DNA of 64,000 nt, taken from assembly GCF_012911605.1 (NCBI RefSeq), contig NZ_JAAMPT010000203.1, positions 84,074 through 148,073 on the forward strand. Direction: 5' to 3'. The DNA comes from Flavobacterium solisilvae. Its GTDB lineage: Bacteria; Bacteroidota; Bacteroidia; Flavobacteriales; Flavobacteriaceae. Each line of letters begins with the position of its first letter. Within the stretch, counting starts at the first letter, position 1. Positions 1-7,380 of the stretch are shown here, one piece after another. A program made the translations under genes and the position numbers. The notes beneath the pieces were generated by a model, which did not search any database, was not told the DNA's origin, and saw only the letters and a list, made by a program, of their open reading frames with translations.

Positions 1-315
1 ATTAAGGCAAAAGCAATTTCAACTTTAACCAATAGCGGTTATACAGCATTCCAAATTTCGGCTTGGCGACCACAAGCTCATGTTTTGGTTTATACTTCTA
101 ACAAGCGAATTTTAACACAATTGAATTTACTTTGGGGTGTAAATGCTTTTTACTACGATAAATTTGTGAGTACTGACGATACAGTTGAAGATATCAACCA
201 AATTGCCAAAGAAAAAGGATTTGTTCAAAAAGGCGATATGCTTATTAACCTTGCAGCAATGCCAGTAGTTGACAAAGGAATGGTAAATACGTTGAGAATT
301 TCGGAAATTGAATAA
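1..315 (+). CDS. pyk: Pyruvate kinase, C-terminal part (truncated by window start)
   Basis: The frame is open from base 1 to a TAA at 313-315, giving about 104 residues with no start inside the window. The sequence resembles the C-terminal alpha/beta domain of pyruvate kinase: the stretches FQISAWRP, ILTQLNLLWGV and KGDMLINLAAMPV fit the end of that domain, where allosteric control is usually located. The enzyme makes pyruvate and ATP from phosphoenolpyruvate in the cytoplasm. The call rests only on this domain; the catalytic barrel lies upstream of the window. BI-1 starts 35 bases downstream on the same strand, so co-transcription is possible. Confidence 0.85.
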   Translation: MKAKAISTLTNSGYTAFQISAWRPQAHVLVYTSNKRILTQLNLLWGVNAFYYDKFVSTDDTVEDINQIAKEKGFVQKGDMLINLAAMPVVDKGMVNTLRISEIE

Positions 316-350
316 AAAAAGCTATTTTTGAAATACTAAAATATAAAACT

Positions 351-1115
351 ATGAATTCAAACAATCCATTTTTTAAGAGTAAAGCATTTACAAACACTTC
401 TCGTGCTGATGAAGCCGTTCATGAAGCAAAAGTAATTGATTACAATGATACGATGACAGTATCTGGAACTATCAACAAAAGTTTTATCATGTTATTGCTT
501 TTAGTTGCTAGTGCTGCAGTAACTTGGTCAATGACATTTAATGGATACAATCCAATTGTTTTGACTATCGGTGGAGCAATTGTTGGGTTTATACTAGTAT
601 TGATTTCGGTTTTTAAACCACAATATTCGCCTTATTTAGCGCCAGGTTATGCCGTTTTTGAAGGATTATTCATTGGTGGAATTTCTGCTATTTTTGAAGT
701 TATGTATCCAGGAATTGTGATACAAGCCGTGAGTTGCACCTTTGTAACATTTATGGTTTGCTTTGGTTTGTATAAATATGGCGTTGTAAAAGTAAACGAG
801 CGTTTTCGTTCGGTAGTTGTTGCGGCAACTTTAGCCATTGCAACCTATTATTTAATTTCATGGTTGTTATCCATGTTTACAAGTTTTGTTCCTGTTCATC
901 ATGGAAATTCAATGATTAGTATTGGAATTAGCGTTTTTGTAATCGTGGTTGCAGCTTTGAACTTATTCTTAGATTTTGATCAAATCGAAAAAGGTGTACA
1001 AGAAAAAATGCCAAAATACATGGAATGGTTTGGCGCCATGGGATTAATGATTACACTAGTTTGGTTGTATATCGAATTCCTTAGATTATTATCAAAATTA
1101 TCAAGTAGAGATTAA
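351..1115 (+). CDS. Bax inhibitor-1/YccA family membrane protein
   Basis: A 254-residue protein with a polar N-terminal tail of about 45 residues followed by about seven hydrophobic segments. The late segment contains LFLDFDQIEKG, the acidic motif typical of the BI-1 (TMBIM) family, and the protein ends with a short basic tail. Family members are inner-membrane proteins, some of which act as pH-sensitive calcium leak channels or interact with membrane proteases; the role here is unknown. The ATG at 351 fits the family start. It lies between pyk and a strong bidirectional terminator. Confidence 0.85.
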   Translation: MNSNNPFFKSKAFTNTSRADEAVHEAKVIDYNDTMTVSGTINKSFIMLLLLVASAAVTWSMTFNGYNPIVLTIGGAIVGFILVLISVFKPQYSPYLAPGYAVFEGLFIGGISAIFEVMYPGIVIQAVSCTFVTFMVCFGLYKYGVVKVNERFRSVVVAATLAIATYYLISWLLSMFTSFVPVHHGNSMISIGISVFVIVVAALNLFLDFDQIEKGVQEKMPKYMEWFGAMGLMITLVWLYIEFLRLLSKLSSRD

Positions 1116-1130
1116 TTTCTTACTCATATA

Positions 1131-1170
1131 AAAAAGGAAAGCCGACTAAATTTAGTCGGCTTTCCTTTTT
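1131..1170. terminator. Bidirectional terminator, perfect 40-base palindrome
   Basis: Two perfect 20-base arms meet without a spacer: a GC-richer core (AAAGCCGACT) flanked by A-tracts on the left and T-tracts on the right. It separates the convergent BI-1 gene and flavoprotein gene and would terminate transcription from both sides. Confidence 0.85.
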
Positions 1171-1190
1171 ATAAAACATTTGTAAAACAA

Positions 1191-1799
1191 TTATTTTCGA
1201 ATACTATCGTGAGATTGTACATGAACTCCATTGTTCCAAAGCGTTAAAATATCGGTCGCAACAGCTGCGCCACTTCCAGAAGCAATAGAAAGTTGACTTC
1301 TCCAACCTGCCAAAGTTCCGGTAACATAAACACCTTCCGTTACTTTATGATCTGTGTTTCTTAACTGTATTCTGTTTTTCTCAGGAATAGTTTTTTGATG
1401 TGGAATAACATATTCGTCCAACCCTTCAATGGTAAACGGATTTCCAGCACCAATACTAATGACAACTATTTTGGATGAATAACTGTTTTTATTGGTAACA
1501 ACAGTAAAATTGCCTGCTTCACCTTCGATTTTTAAAACTTTTTCACCTTCAATTTGGTCAATATGCGGATATTGATTTTGCAAATGCTCAATGCTTTCTG
1601 TTAAAAGTTCTGAACCCAATTTTCCAGCCGGAATTCCATAAGCATTATTGAAAAGCGCATCTTGAAGTGACGATGCTTTTTGATGTGTAATAATGCCAAT
1701 TTTTTTATCGATTACAAATGGTTTTTTATAAGCTGAACCCAAAACCAAAGCGCAAGACATTCCAGAAACGCCACCGCCAATTATTAAAACATCAAACAT
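1191..1799 (-). CDS. Small FAD-dependent oxidoreductase, thioredoxin reductase-like, without CxxC
   Basis: 202 residues. The N-terminal Rossmann signature G8-G-G10-x-x-G13 binds the ADP part of FAD, and a second FAD motif GVYVTGTLAGW lies at 156-166. Thioredoxin reductases are about 310-320 residues and carry an inserted NADPH domain with a redox CxxC. Here that domain and the cysteine pair are absent, so the protein is a single-domain flavoprotein. Its electron donor and substrate cannot be read from the sequence. It ends 20 bases from the terminator, and a small membrane protein gene lies 9 bases upstream on the same strand. Confidence 0.75.
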   Translation of the reverse strand: MFDVLIIGGGVSGMSCALVLGSAYKKPFVIDKKIGIITHQKASSLQDALFNNAYGIPAGKLGSELLTESIEHLQNQYPHIDQIEGEKVLKIEGEAGNFTVVTNKNSYSSKIVVISIGAGNPFTIEGLDEYVIPHQKTIPEKNRIQLRNTDHKVTEGVYVTGTLAGWRSQLSIASGSGAAVATDILTLWNNGVHVQSHDSIRK

Positions 1800-1808
1800 A
1801 GGTAGAAA

Positions 1809-2006
1809 TTAGTTTTTTAACTTGTCTTCGATTTTTTTTGACATTCTGAAAATCAAAAGAATAAAAACCGCACACAATGCCGCAGCAATTCCAATCAGAG
1901 CAACTAAACTATCACCTTCAAGCGGGTTTTCAAAATCCAAAAGCGTTACATTAAAAACGATTAATGCAAAAGCGATAACTATTAATATGGTAGTAAAAAT
2001 TTTCAT
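1809..2006 (-). CDS. Small membrane protein, unknown function
   Basis: 65 residues from the ATG at 2006, which places MKIFTTILIVIAFALIVF at the N-terminus as a membrane segment; an upstream in-frame start would add ten unlikely residues. A second hydrophobic stretch (LVALIGIAAALCAVFILLIF) is followed by a charged tail, giving two transmembrane helices with an acidic loop between them. No family recognised. It sits between marC and the flavoprotein gene, all on the minus strand. Confidence 0.6.
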   Translation of the reverse strand: MKIFTTILIVIAFALIVFNVTLLDFENPLEGDSLVALIGIAAALCAVFILLIFRMSKKIEDKLKN

Positions 2007-2045
2007 TAAGTAAAACTTTATGATACAAAAGTACAAATTTGAGCC

Positions 2046-2621
2046 TTAAACAAACAGTCCTTTAACATTAGCAGCAAATAATTTAACAGCTATTGCCAAA
2101 AGTACTACACCAAAAACCTTTCTAATAATGCTTAAACCATTTTTACTCAACATTTTTTCAATTTTGGAAGACGATTTTAATACGGCATAAACCAAAATAA
2201 TATTCAACAAAATAGCTACAATTATATTTATCGAATGAAACTCTGCTCGAAGCGAAAGTAATGTTGTCATCGTTCCAGCGCCAGCAATTAACGGAAAAGC
2301 AATAGGAACAATCGATGCCGAATTAGCTTCTTCATCGCGATACAATCGAATGCCTAAAATCATTTCTAAAGCTAGAAAGAACAAAACAAACGAACCAGCA
2401 ACGGCAAACGAATTGACATCAATTCCAATCAATTTTAAAATTTCTTCTCCAACAAATAGAAACGAAATCATGATTACTGCCGAAACAATTGATGCTTTCT
2501 CTGATTGAATATGACCAAATCTTGCTCTTAAATCGATGATAATTGGAATACTTCCAACAATATCTATTACTGCAAAAAGAACCATTGTTGCTGTTACTAT
2601 TTCTCTAAAATCAATATTCAT
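2046..2621 (-). CDS. MarC family integral membrane protein
   Basis: 191 residues, almost entirely hydrophobic, with about six membrane segments. The N-terminal pattern (ATMVLFAVIDIVGSIPI) and the central FPLIAGAGTMTTLLS motif are typical of the MarC/NAAT family. E. coli MarC was once linked to multiple antibiotic resistance, but its function is unsettled; some archaeal relatives have been described as amino-acid transporters. First gene of a three-gene minus-strand run, divergent from the DUF3109 gene. Confidence 0.85.
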   Translation of the reverse strand: MNIDFREIVTATMVLFAVIDIVGSIPIIIDLRARFGHIQSEKASIVSAVIMISFLFVGEEILKLIGIDVNSFAVAGSFVLFFLALEMILGIRLYRDEEANSASIVPIAFPLIAGAGTMTTLLSLRAEFHSINIIVAILLNIILVYAVLKSSSKIEKMLSKNGLSIIRKVFGVVLLAIAVKLFAANVKGLFV

Positions 2622-2696
2622 GGTAAAATTTTTTGCAAAATTATTCTATTTCAAAAGGATAAACGAGGTTTTTACAAATATTTTAACGGCAAATCG

Positions 2697-2704
2697 TACC
2701 TTTG
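2697..2704 (+). promoter_or_regulatory. Flavobacterial -7 element
   Basis: TACCTTTG matches the Flavobacterium -7 consensus TAnnTTTG exactly and lies 18 bases before the ATG of the DUF3109 gene, so the leader would be very short. No clear TTG -33 element is seen at the usual distance. Confidence 0.55.
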
Positions 2705-2722
2705 CATTCTAATTCAAGAAAA

Positions 2723-3295
2723 ATGTTCCAACTAGGAAAAACAATCGTTTCAGAAGATATTTTAGAAAAAGACTTTGTGTGTAACCTTTCGGCTTGTCAT
2801 GGTGCATGTTGTGTTGATGGCGATGCTGGCGCACCTTTGAGTAAAGAAGAAACTAAAATTTTAGAAGAAATTTATCCAAAAGTAAAGCCATTTCTTCGCA
2901 AAGAAGGCATCAAAGCTATCGAAAGATTAGGAACTTGGGTTGTTGGAACCGATCAAGATTTAGAAACGCCTTTGATTGACAATAAAGATTGCGCTTATGT
3001 GATTTTTGATGGGAAAACAGCACTTTGCGGCATTGAACAAGCTTACAATCAAGGAATTGTAGATTGGAAAAAACCGGTTTCTTGTCATTTATATCCCATT
3101 AGAGTAAAAGATTTTTCAACTTTTGCTGCCGTGAATTATGATCGTTGGGATATTTGTAACGATGCTTGTACTTTGGGAAAAGAATTGCAAGTTCCTGTTT
3201 ATAAATTCGTTAAAGAAGCTTTGATTAGAAAATTTGGTGCCGAATGGTATTCCGATTTAGAAAAAGTAGCCGAAGAATTGAAAAACGAAAAATAA
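2723..3295 (+). CDS. DUF3109 family protein, cysteine-rich
   Basis: 190 residues from the ATG at 2723 (an in-frame TTG at 2702 overlaps the promoter element and is rejected). Cysteines cluster as C20, C25, C29, C30 (CHGACC) near the N-terminus, with further cysteines in DCAYVIF, CGIEQ, VSCHLYP and [10 protein letters not shown]. This is the pattern of DUF3109, related in style to the YkgJ/UPF0153 putative metal- or iron-sulfur-binding proteins. The molecular function is unknown. It converges with the LytTR regulator gene with only 8 bases between them. Confidence 0.8.
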   Translation: MFQLGKTIVSEDILEKDFVCNLSACHGACCVDGDAGAPLSKEETKILEEIYPKVKPFLRKEGIKAIERLGTWVVGTDQDLETPLIDNKDCAYVIFDGKTALCGIEQAYNQGIVDWKKPVSCHLYPIRVKDFSTFAAVNYDRWDICNDACTLGKELQVPVYKFVKEALIRKFGAEWYSDLEKVAEELKNEK

Positions 3296-3303
3296 TTCTG
3301 TTT

Positions 3304-4467
3304 TTATATTTCTAAGTAGTTTCCAGAAGCAATTCGGTGAATGATTAATTCTACATTATCTCTGTAAGATTTAGAGAATGGAAGTTTAATAGTAGAATTT
3401 TTTATAAAACAAACTGCATTTCCTGTATGAATTCTAGCTACATGATTTATACCAATGATGTAACTGTTGTGAATTCTTAAAAACTGATTAGTTGGTAAAA
3501 CGTTTTCAAAATGTTTTAATGTTTTAAACGCCGTAACCATTTCACCATCTTTTAAATGTATATCGGTTGAATTATTATCCGCTTCAAAATAAAGAATATC
3601 TCTCGAATCGATGTAACGATAATCACCATAAGATTTAACGCAAATAATTAAAGGTTGTTCTTGTTGAACGATTATTTTTTTAGTTTCTAAAATCTGAACT
3701 TCTTCGTCTTGTTGCTCTTCGTCTTGTTTATTTTCTTCAACTGTTACAACTTCTTCTACAGTTTCAGTTTCTTGATTGTTTTCTTCAATTTCAATAGCTT
3801 CAGCATTTTCTTCAAGAACTTCTTCAGTACTATCGGTTGTGATTTCTTCTAAAGTTTCTTCGGTTTCTGTTTGAATTTCTTCCTCTTCAATTACAAGATT
3901 TTCTTCAAAAATAGTTTCATCATCGGCTACAAAATGTTCTGCAATTTCTTCTTCAATAGTTGTTTCTATTTCTTCTACTGGTTTATCTTCTGAAGGAATT
4001 TCGACTTGAGGTTCATTTGCCAAAACGGTTTCCATTACATTTTGTCCAACCGAAACCACATTCTGACTTGGAATAACTACGTTATGAGCAATTATTGACT
4101 TCTCAAATTTTAGAATTGATTTTCTAAAATCATTGATGTTTAGTGGTTTTATCAAATAATCGGCAACGCCAAATTCCATTGCTTTAAAAATCATTTCTTG
4201 TGAACTGGTTGTCACAATAATTTTTGGAACTACGTTTAAATAGCGATACAATTCGTTAATTAACGCTAAGGAAAGGTTGCTTTCTTTTTTCTCAGGATTG
4301 ATTTCTAGGAAAACTAAACTTGGTTGTTGTTCTAAAATTAAGTTTAGCGCATCGTCATAATTATTTGCATAGCCAACAAAAGCTAAATTCTCAAATCGCA
4401 TAGCGTTTGCCTGCGTCTTTAAGATGCTTTCGTGGTTGTCGTCAACAATTATGTATTTATGCTTCAT
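3304..4467 (-). CDS. LytTR-type response regulator with glutamate at the phosphorylation site and a long acidic linker
   Basis: 387 residues from the ATG at 4467; an ATG at 4500 in the same frame would add 11 residues before the receiver fold. Numbering from that upstream ATG, the receiver domain spans about 14-135 with acidic pair D20/D21 and conserved K118, but the phospho-acceptor position reads LVFLEINP, with E66 instead of aspartate. Residues 165-278 are an extremely glutamate-rich, low-complexity linker. The LytTR DNA-binding domain follows at about 283-390 (ILYFEADNN, FLRIHNSYIIG). Such proteins bind promoters as dimers. The E substitution suggests a phosphate-independent regulator. 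No sensor kinase is adjacent. Confidence 0.85.
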   Translation of the reverse strand: MKHKYIIVDDNHESILKTQANAMRFENLAFVGYANNYDDALNLILEQQPSLVFLEINPEKKESNLSLALINELYRYLNVVPKIIVTTSSQEMIFKAMEFGVADYLIKPLNINDFRKSILKFEKSIIAHNVVIPSQNVVSVGQNVMETVLANEPQVEIPSEDKPVEEIETTIEEEIAEHFVADDETIFEENLVIEEEEIQTETEETLEEITTDSTEEVLEENAEAIEIEENNQETETVEEVVTVEENKQDEEQQDEEVQILETKKIIVQQEQPLIICVKSYGDYRYIDSRDILYFEADNNSTDIHLKDGEMVTAFKTLKHFENVLPTNQFLRIHNSYIIGINHVARIHTGNAVCFIKNSTIKLPFSKSYRDNVELIIHRIASGNYLEI

Positions 4468-4688
4468 TAATGTTTTTCCAAATTTGATTTTAGAAAACAT
4501 TAATAGTTTTAGGTTTTGGGTAGGTTTTGGGGACCAAAGTTTAGCGGGTTAATTCTAAACGGATTGTAAAGATGAATGATAAATCTCTTTGTTTAAAATA
4601 AAAACGATGATTAACATAAATTGTCGTTTAAGTTATTTAACTGTTAAAAAACGTTAAAAAAAGCGTTTTCCAAATTGTGGCAAAACAA

Positions 4689-4717
4689 AAAAAGCTTCCC
4701 AATTTGAGAAGCTTTTT
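4689..4717 (-). terminator. Terminator of glyQS
   Basis: AAAAAGCTTC at 4689-4698 pairs with GAAGCTTTTT at 4708-4717 across a 9-base loop. On the minus strand it is followed by a T-run, and it sits 21 bases past the glyQS stop codon. Confidence 0.75.
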
Positions 4718-4738
4718 CGTAAGAAATTAATACATGAA

Positions 4739-6280
4739 TTACATTTTCATCAACCAGTTTCTAACCGAAACTTCTTCGTTAATGATATTTCTTAATTCTG
4801 AAATAGCAACTCTATCTTGTTTCATAGAATCTCTATGACGAATGGTTACTGTTTTATCTTCAAGTGTTTGGTGATCAACCGTGATGCAGAAAGGTGTTCC
4901 AAGCGCATCTTGACGACGGTAACGTCTTCCAACAGCGTCTTTTTCGTCATAAGCAACATTGAAATCCCATTTTAAATCATCGATAATGCTTTGAGCCACT
5001 TCTGGTAAACCATCTTTTTTAACCAATGGTAAAACGGCCGCTTTGGTTGGTGCTAAAACCGATGGCAAAGCTAAAACTGTTCTTGTTGAACCATCTTCTA
5101 AGGTATCTTCTTTTAGTGATGTTGCAAAAACCGCCAAGAACATTCTATCCAATCCAACCGAAGTTTCCACTACATAAGGAACGTAATTAGAATTGGTTTC
5201 GTTGTCAAAATATTGTAGTTTTTTACCTGAATATTGTTCGTGAGCTTTTAAATCGAAATCGGTTCTGGAGTGGATTCCTTCTAATTCTTTGAAACCAAAT
5301 GGAAAATTGAACTCAATATCAGCTGCTGCGTTAGCATAATGGGCTAATTTTTCGTGGTCGTGGAAACGATAGTTTTGCTTGCCTAAACCTAATGACAAAT
5401 GCCAGTTTAAACGTGTTGTTTTCCAGTATTCGTACCATTTCATTTCTTCGCCTGGTTTTACAAAAAATTGCATTTCCATTTGTTCAAATTCGCGCATACG
5501 GAAAATGAATTGTCTTGCTACTATTTCGTTACGGAATGCTTTTCCAGTTTGTGCAATTCCAAACGGAATTTTCATTCTACCTGTTTTTTGCACGTTTAAG
5601 AAATTTACGAAAATTCCCTGTGCGGTTTCTGGACGAAGGTATAAATCCATAGCATTTTCGGCAGAAGCTCCGAGTTTTGTACCAAACATTAGGTTGAATT
5701 GCTTCACGTCTGTCCAATTTCTTGAACCGCTTTCTGGACAAGCAATTTCTAGTTCTTCGATTAGTGCTTTTACGTCATCCAAATCGCCGTTGCCTAATGA
5801 TTTACCCATTCGTTCAAGAATTTCTCTTTCTTTTGAAAGGTATTCCATCACTCGTGGATTGGTGGTTTTGTATTGTTCTTCGTCAAACGATTCTCCAAAA
5901 CGTTCGCGGGCTTTTTCGATTTCTTTTTTGGCTTTCAGGTTTAATTTTTCGGCATAATCCTCAATTAAAACGTCGGCTCTGTATCTTTTTTTGCTGTCTT
6001 TGTTGTCTATTAACGGATCGTTGAACGCATCTACGTGACCAGAAGCTTTCCAAGTGGTTGGATGCATCAAGATTGCAGCATCTAGCCCAACTATGTTTTC
6101 GTGCATTTGCACCATGGCGCGCCACCAGTATTCGCGGATGTTTTTCTTTAGTTCAACACCGTTTTGTGCGTAGTCGTAAACTGCGCTTAAACCATCATAG
6201 ATTTCGCTAGACGGAAATATAAATCCGTATTCTTTTGCATGCGAAACTACATTCTTAAATAAATCTTCTTGTTTTGCCAT
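4739..6280 (-). CDS. glyQS: Glycine--tRNA ligase, homodimeric class II
   Basis: 513 residues, the usual length of the single-chain alpha2 glycyl-tRNA synthetase (GRS1 type), not the split alpha/beta enzyme of many Proteobacteria. Class II landmarks are present: the motif 2 region (GKAFRNEIVARQFIFRMREF) that binds ATP, and motif 3 GLDRMFLAVF near residue 395. The C-terminal anticodon-binding domain starts about residue 410 (VLAPTKAAVLPLV). It charges tRNA-Gly in the cytoplasm. It is flanked by its own terminator and a TATTTTTG -7 box, so it is probably monocistronic. Confidence 0.95.
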   Translation of the reverse strand: MAKQEDLFKNVVSHAKEYGFIFPSSEIYDGLSAVYDYAQNGVELKKNIREYWWRAMVQMHENIVGLDAAILMHPTTWKASGHVDAFNDPLIDNKDSKKRYRADVLIEDYAEKLNLKAKKEIEKARERFGESFDEEQYKTTNPRVMEYLSKEREILERMGKSLGNGDLDDVKALIEELEIACPESGSRNWTDVKQFNLMFGTKLGASAENAMDLYLRPETAQGIFVNFLNVQKTGRMKIPFGIAQTGKAFRNEIVARQFIFRMREFEQMEMQFFVKPGEEMKWYEYWKTTRLNWHLSLGLGKQNYRFHDHEKLAHYANAAADIEFNFPFGFKELEGIHSRTDFDLKAHEQYSGKKLQYFDNETNSNYVPYVVETSVGLDRMFLAVFATSLKEDTLEDGSTRTVLALPSVLAPTKAAVLPLVKKDGLPEVAQSIIDDLKWDFNVAYDEKDAVGRRYRRQDALGTPFCITVDHQTLEDKTVTIRHRDSMKQDRVAISELRNIINEEVSVRNWLMKM

Positions 6281-6287
6281 AATGATG

Positions 6288-6295
6288 CAAAAATA
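6288..6295 (-). promoter_or_regulatory. Candidate -7 element for glyQS
   Basis: On the minus strand the sequence reads TATTTTTG, an exact match to TAnnTTTG, ending 7 bases before the ATG. No TTG at the expected -33 spacing was seen. Confidence 0.45.
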
Positions 6296-6377
6296 TAAAA
6301 AGTAGGGTTAAAAAACTGATGTAAAACAGATTTGATTAAAATTTTTTTCTATTTTTATGTAAGAAAATATCTTTTTT

Positions 6378-7061
6378 ATGCTTCAACACTTAGTAAATCT
6401 ATTTTTTCCGAAAAGTTGTGCGGGTTGTTCTTCATTTTTGTTAACGAATGAATTGGTGATTTGTACGCAATGTAGATTTGATATTCCGTTGACGAATCAT
6501 CATAATATTGAGGAAAATGAAGTGATGAAAAAGTTTTATGGTCGTGTTCCACTGGAGTTTGCTGCTTCATTATTTTATTTTCATAAGAAAGGAATTGTTC
6601 AGGAAATGATTCACAAGTTGAAATATAAAGGTCAGGAAGAAATTGGCGAAGCGATTGGTTATTGGTATGCCGAGGAATTGAAAAATGTTGAAATTATTTC
6701 CTCAGCCGATTTTATTATTCCAGTTCCGTTGCACAAAAAACGAAGGAAAGAACGCGGTTATAATCAAGTGGATAGTTTTGGAAAAGCATTGTCGGACAAA
6801 CTTGGAATTCCGTTTGATGAAACGATTCTTAGGCGAAATGTTTATGCTAAAACGCAAACGAAGAAGAATTTATTGGACAGAACTGAAGTAAAAGAAGCGA
6901 CTTTTGAAGCTGTTTTTAGCGAAAACCATCACGGGAAACATTTTGTTTTGATTGATGATGTGATTACGACAGGTTCAACTTTGGAGATTTGTAGTAAAGC
7001 GCTGTTGAAAATTCCCGATGCGAAGATTAGTATTGTTTGTATGGCGATGTCGCATCAGTGA
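6378..7061 (+). CDS. comF: ComF family phosphoribosyltransferase-like protein
   Basis: 227 residues. The N-terminus has four cysteines, C14-x2-C17 and C29-x2-C32, forming a predicted zinc ribbon. The C-terminal type I phosphoribosyltransferase fold carries the PRPP-binding loop LIDDVITTGST at 191-201. ComF proteins take part in uptake or processing of transforming single-stranded DNA in naturally competent bacteria. Whether this organism is competent cannot be seen here, since no other com genes are in the window. It is divergent from glyQS with under 100 bases between starts. Confidence 0.85.
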   Translation: MLQHLVNLFFPKSCAGCSSFLLTNELVICTQCRFDIPLTNHHNIEENEVMKKFYGRVPLEFAASLFYFHKKGIVQEMIHKLKYKGQEEIGEAIGYWYAEELKNVEIISSADFIIPVPLHKKRRKERGYNQVDSFGKALSDKLGIPFDETILRRNVYAKTQTKKNLLDRTEVKEATFEAVFSENHHGKHFVLIDDVITTGSTLEICSKALLKIPDAKISIVCMAMSHQ

Positions 7062-7380
7062 TTTTTTTCAAACCATATAAGGAATTTAAGGTCATTTAAG
7101 TTTTTATATTAAAGTTTACAAAAATTCAAGTAGTTTACTTTTTAGCCCTGATTGAAGTGGAAATCCTGTCATTGCAAATCCAAAAGTTTGATGAGATTGC
7201 TTCGTTCCTCGCAATGACAGATTGAAACGGAAAGCAGGAAAATGGACTACTGAAAATTCCAGAAAGTTTCGCTCCAAATGAATTTTACTATTTTTTGGGC
7301 GATTGTAGTGTTAAGTTTACTTAAAAACATTTCGTTTGCTTTAAATATAATTGTTATTTTGTGGTTTGAAATTAAAACGA
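7062..7380. repeat. Intergenic stretch with REP-like imperfect inverted repeat
   Basis: No coding frame is supported. CTGTCATTGC at 7166-7175 is inverted at 7211-7220 (GCAATGACAG), and the outer arms are similar words (TGATTGAAGTGGAAATCCTG on the left, GATTGAAACGGAAAGCAGG on the right). This layout resembles dispersed intergenic repeats common in Flavobacterium chromosomes. Only one copy is in the window, so dispersal cannot be shown from this sequence. Confidence 0.5.

Noticed and set aside
4501..4738. Small RNA or leader element between the LytTR gene and glyQS
   Set aside because: Apart from the glyQS terminator at 4689-4717 the stretch shows no stable hairpin, promoter match or coding frame.
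5379..5957. 192-residue open frame opposite glyQS
   Set aside because: It lies entirely inside the glycyl-tRNA synthetase gene on the other strand, with no recognisable motifs.
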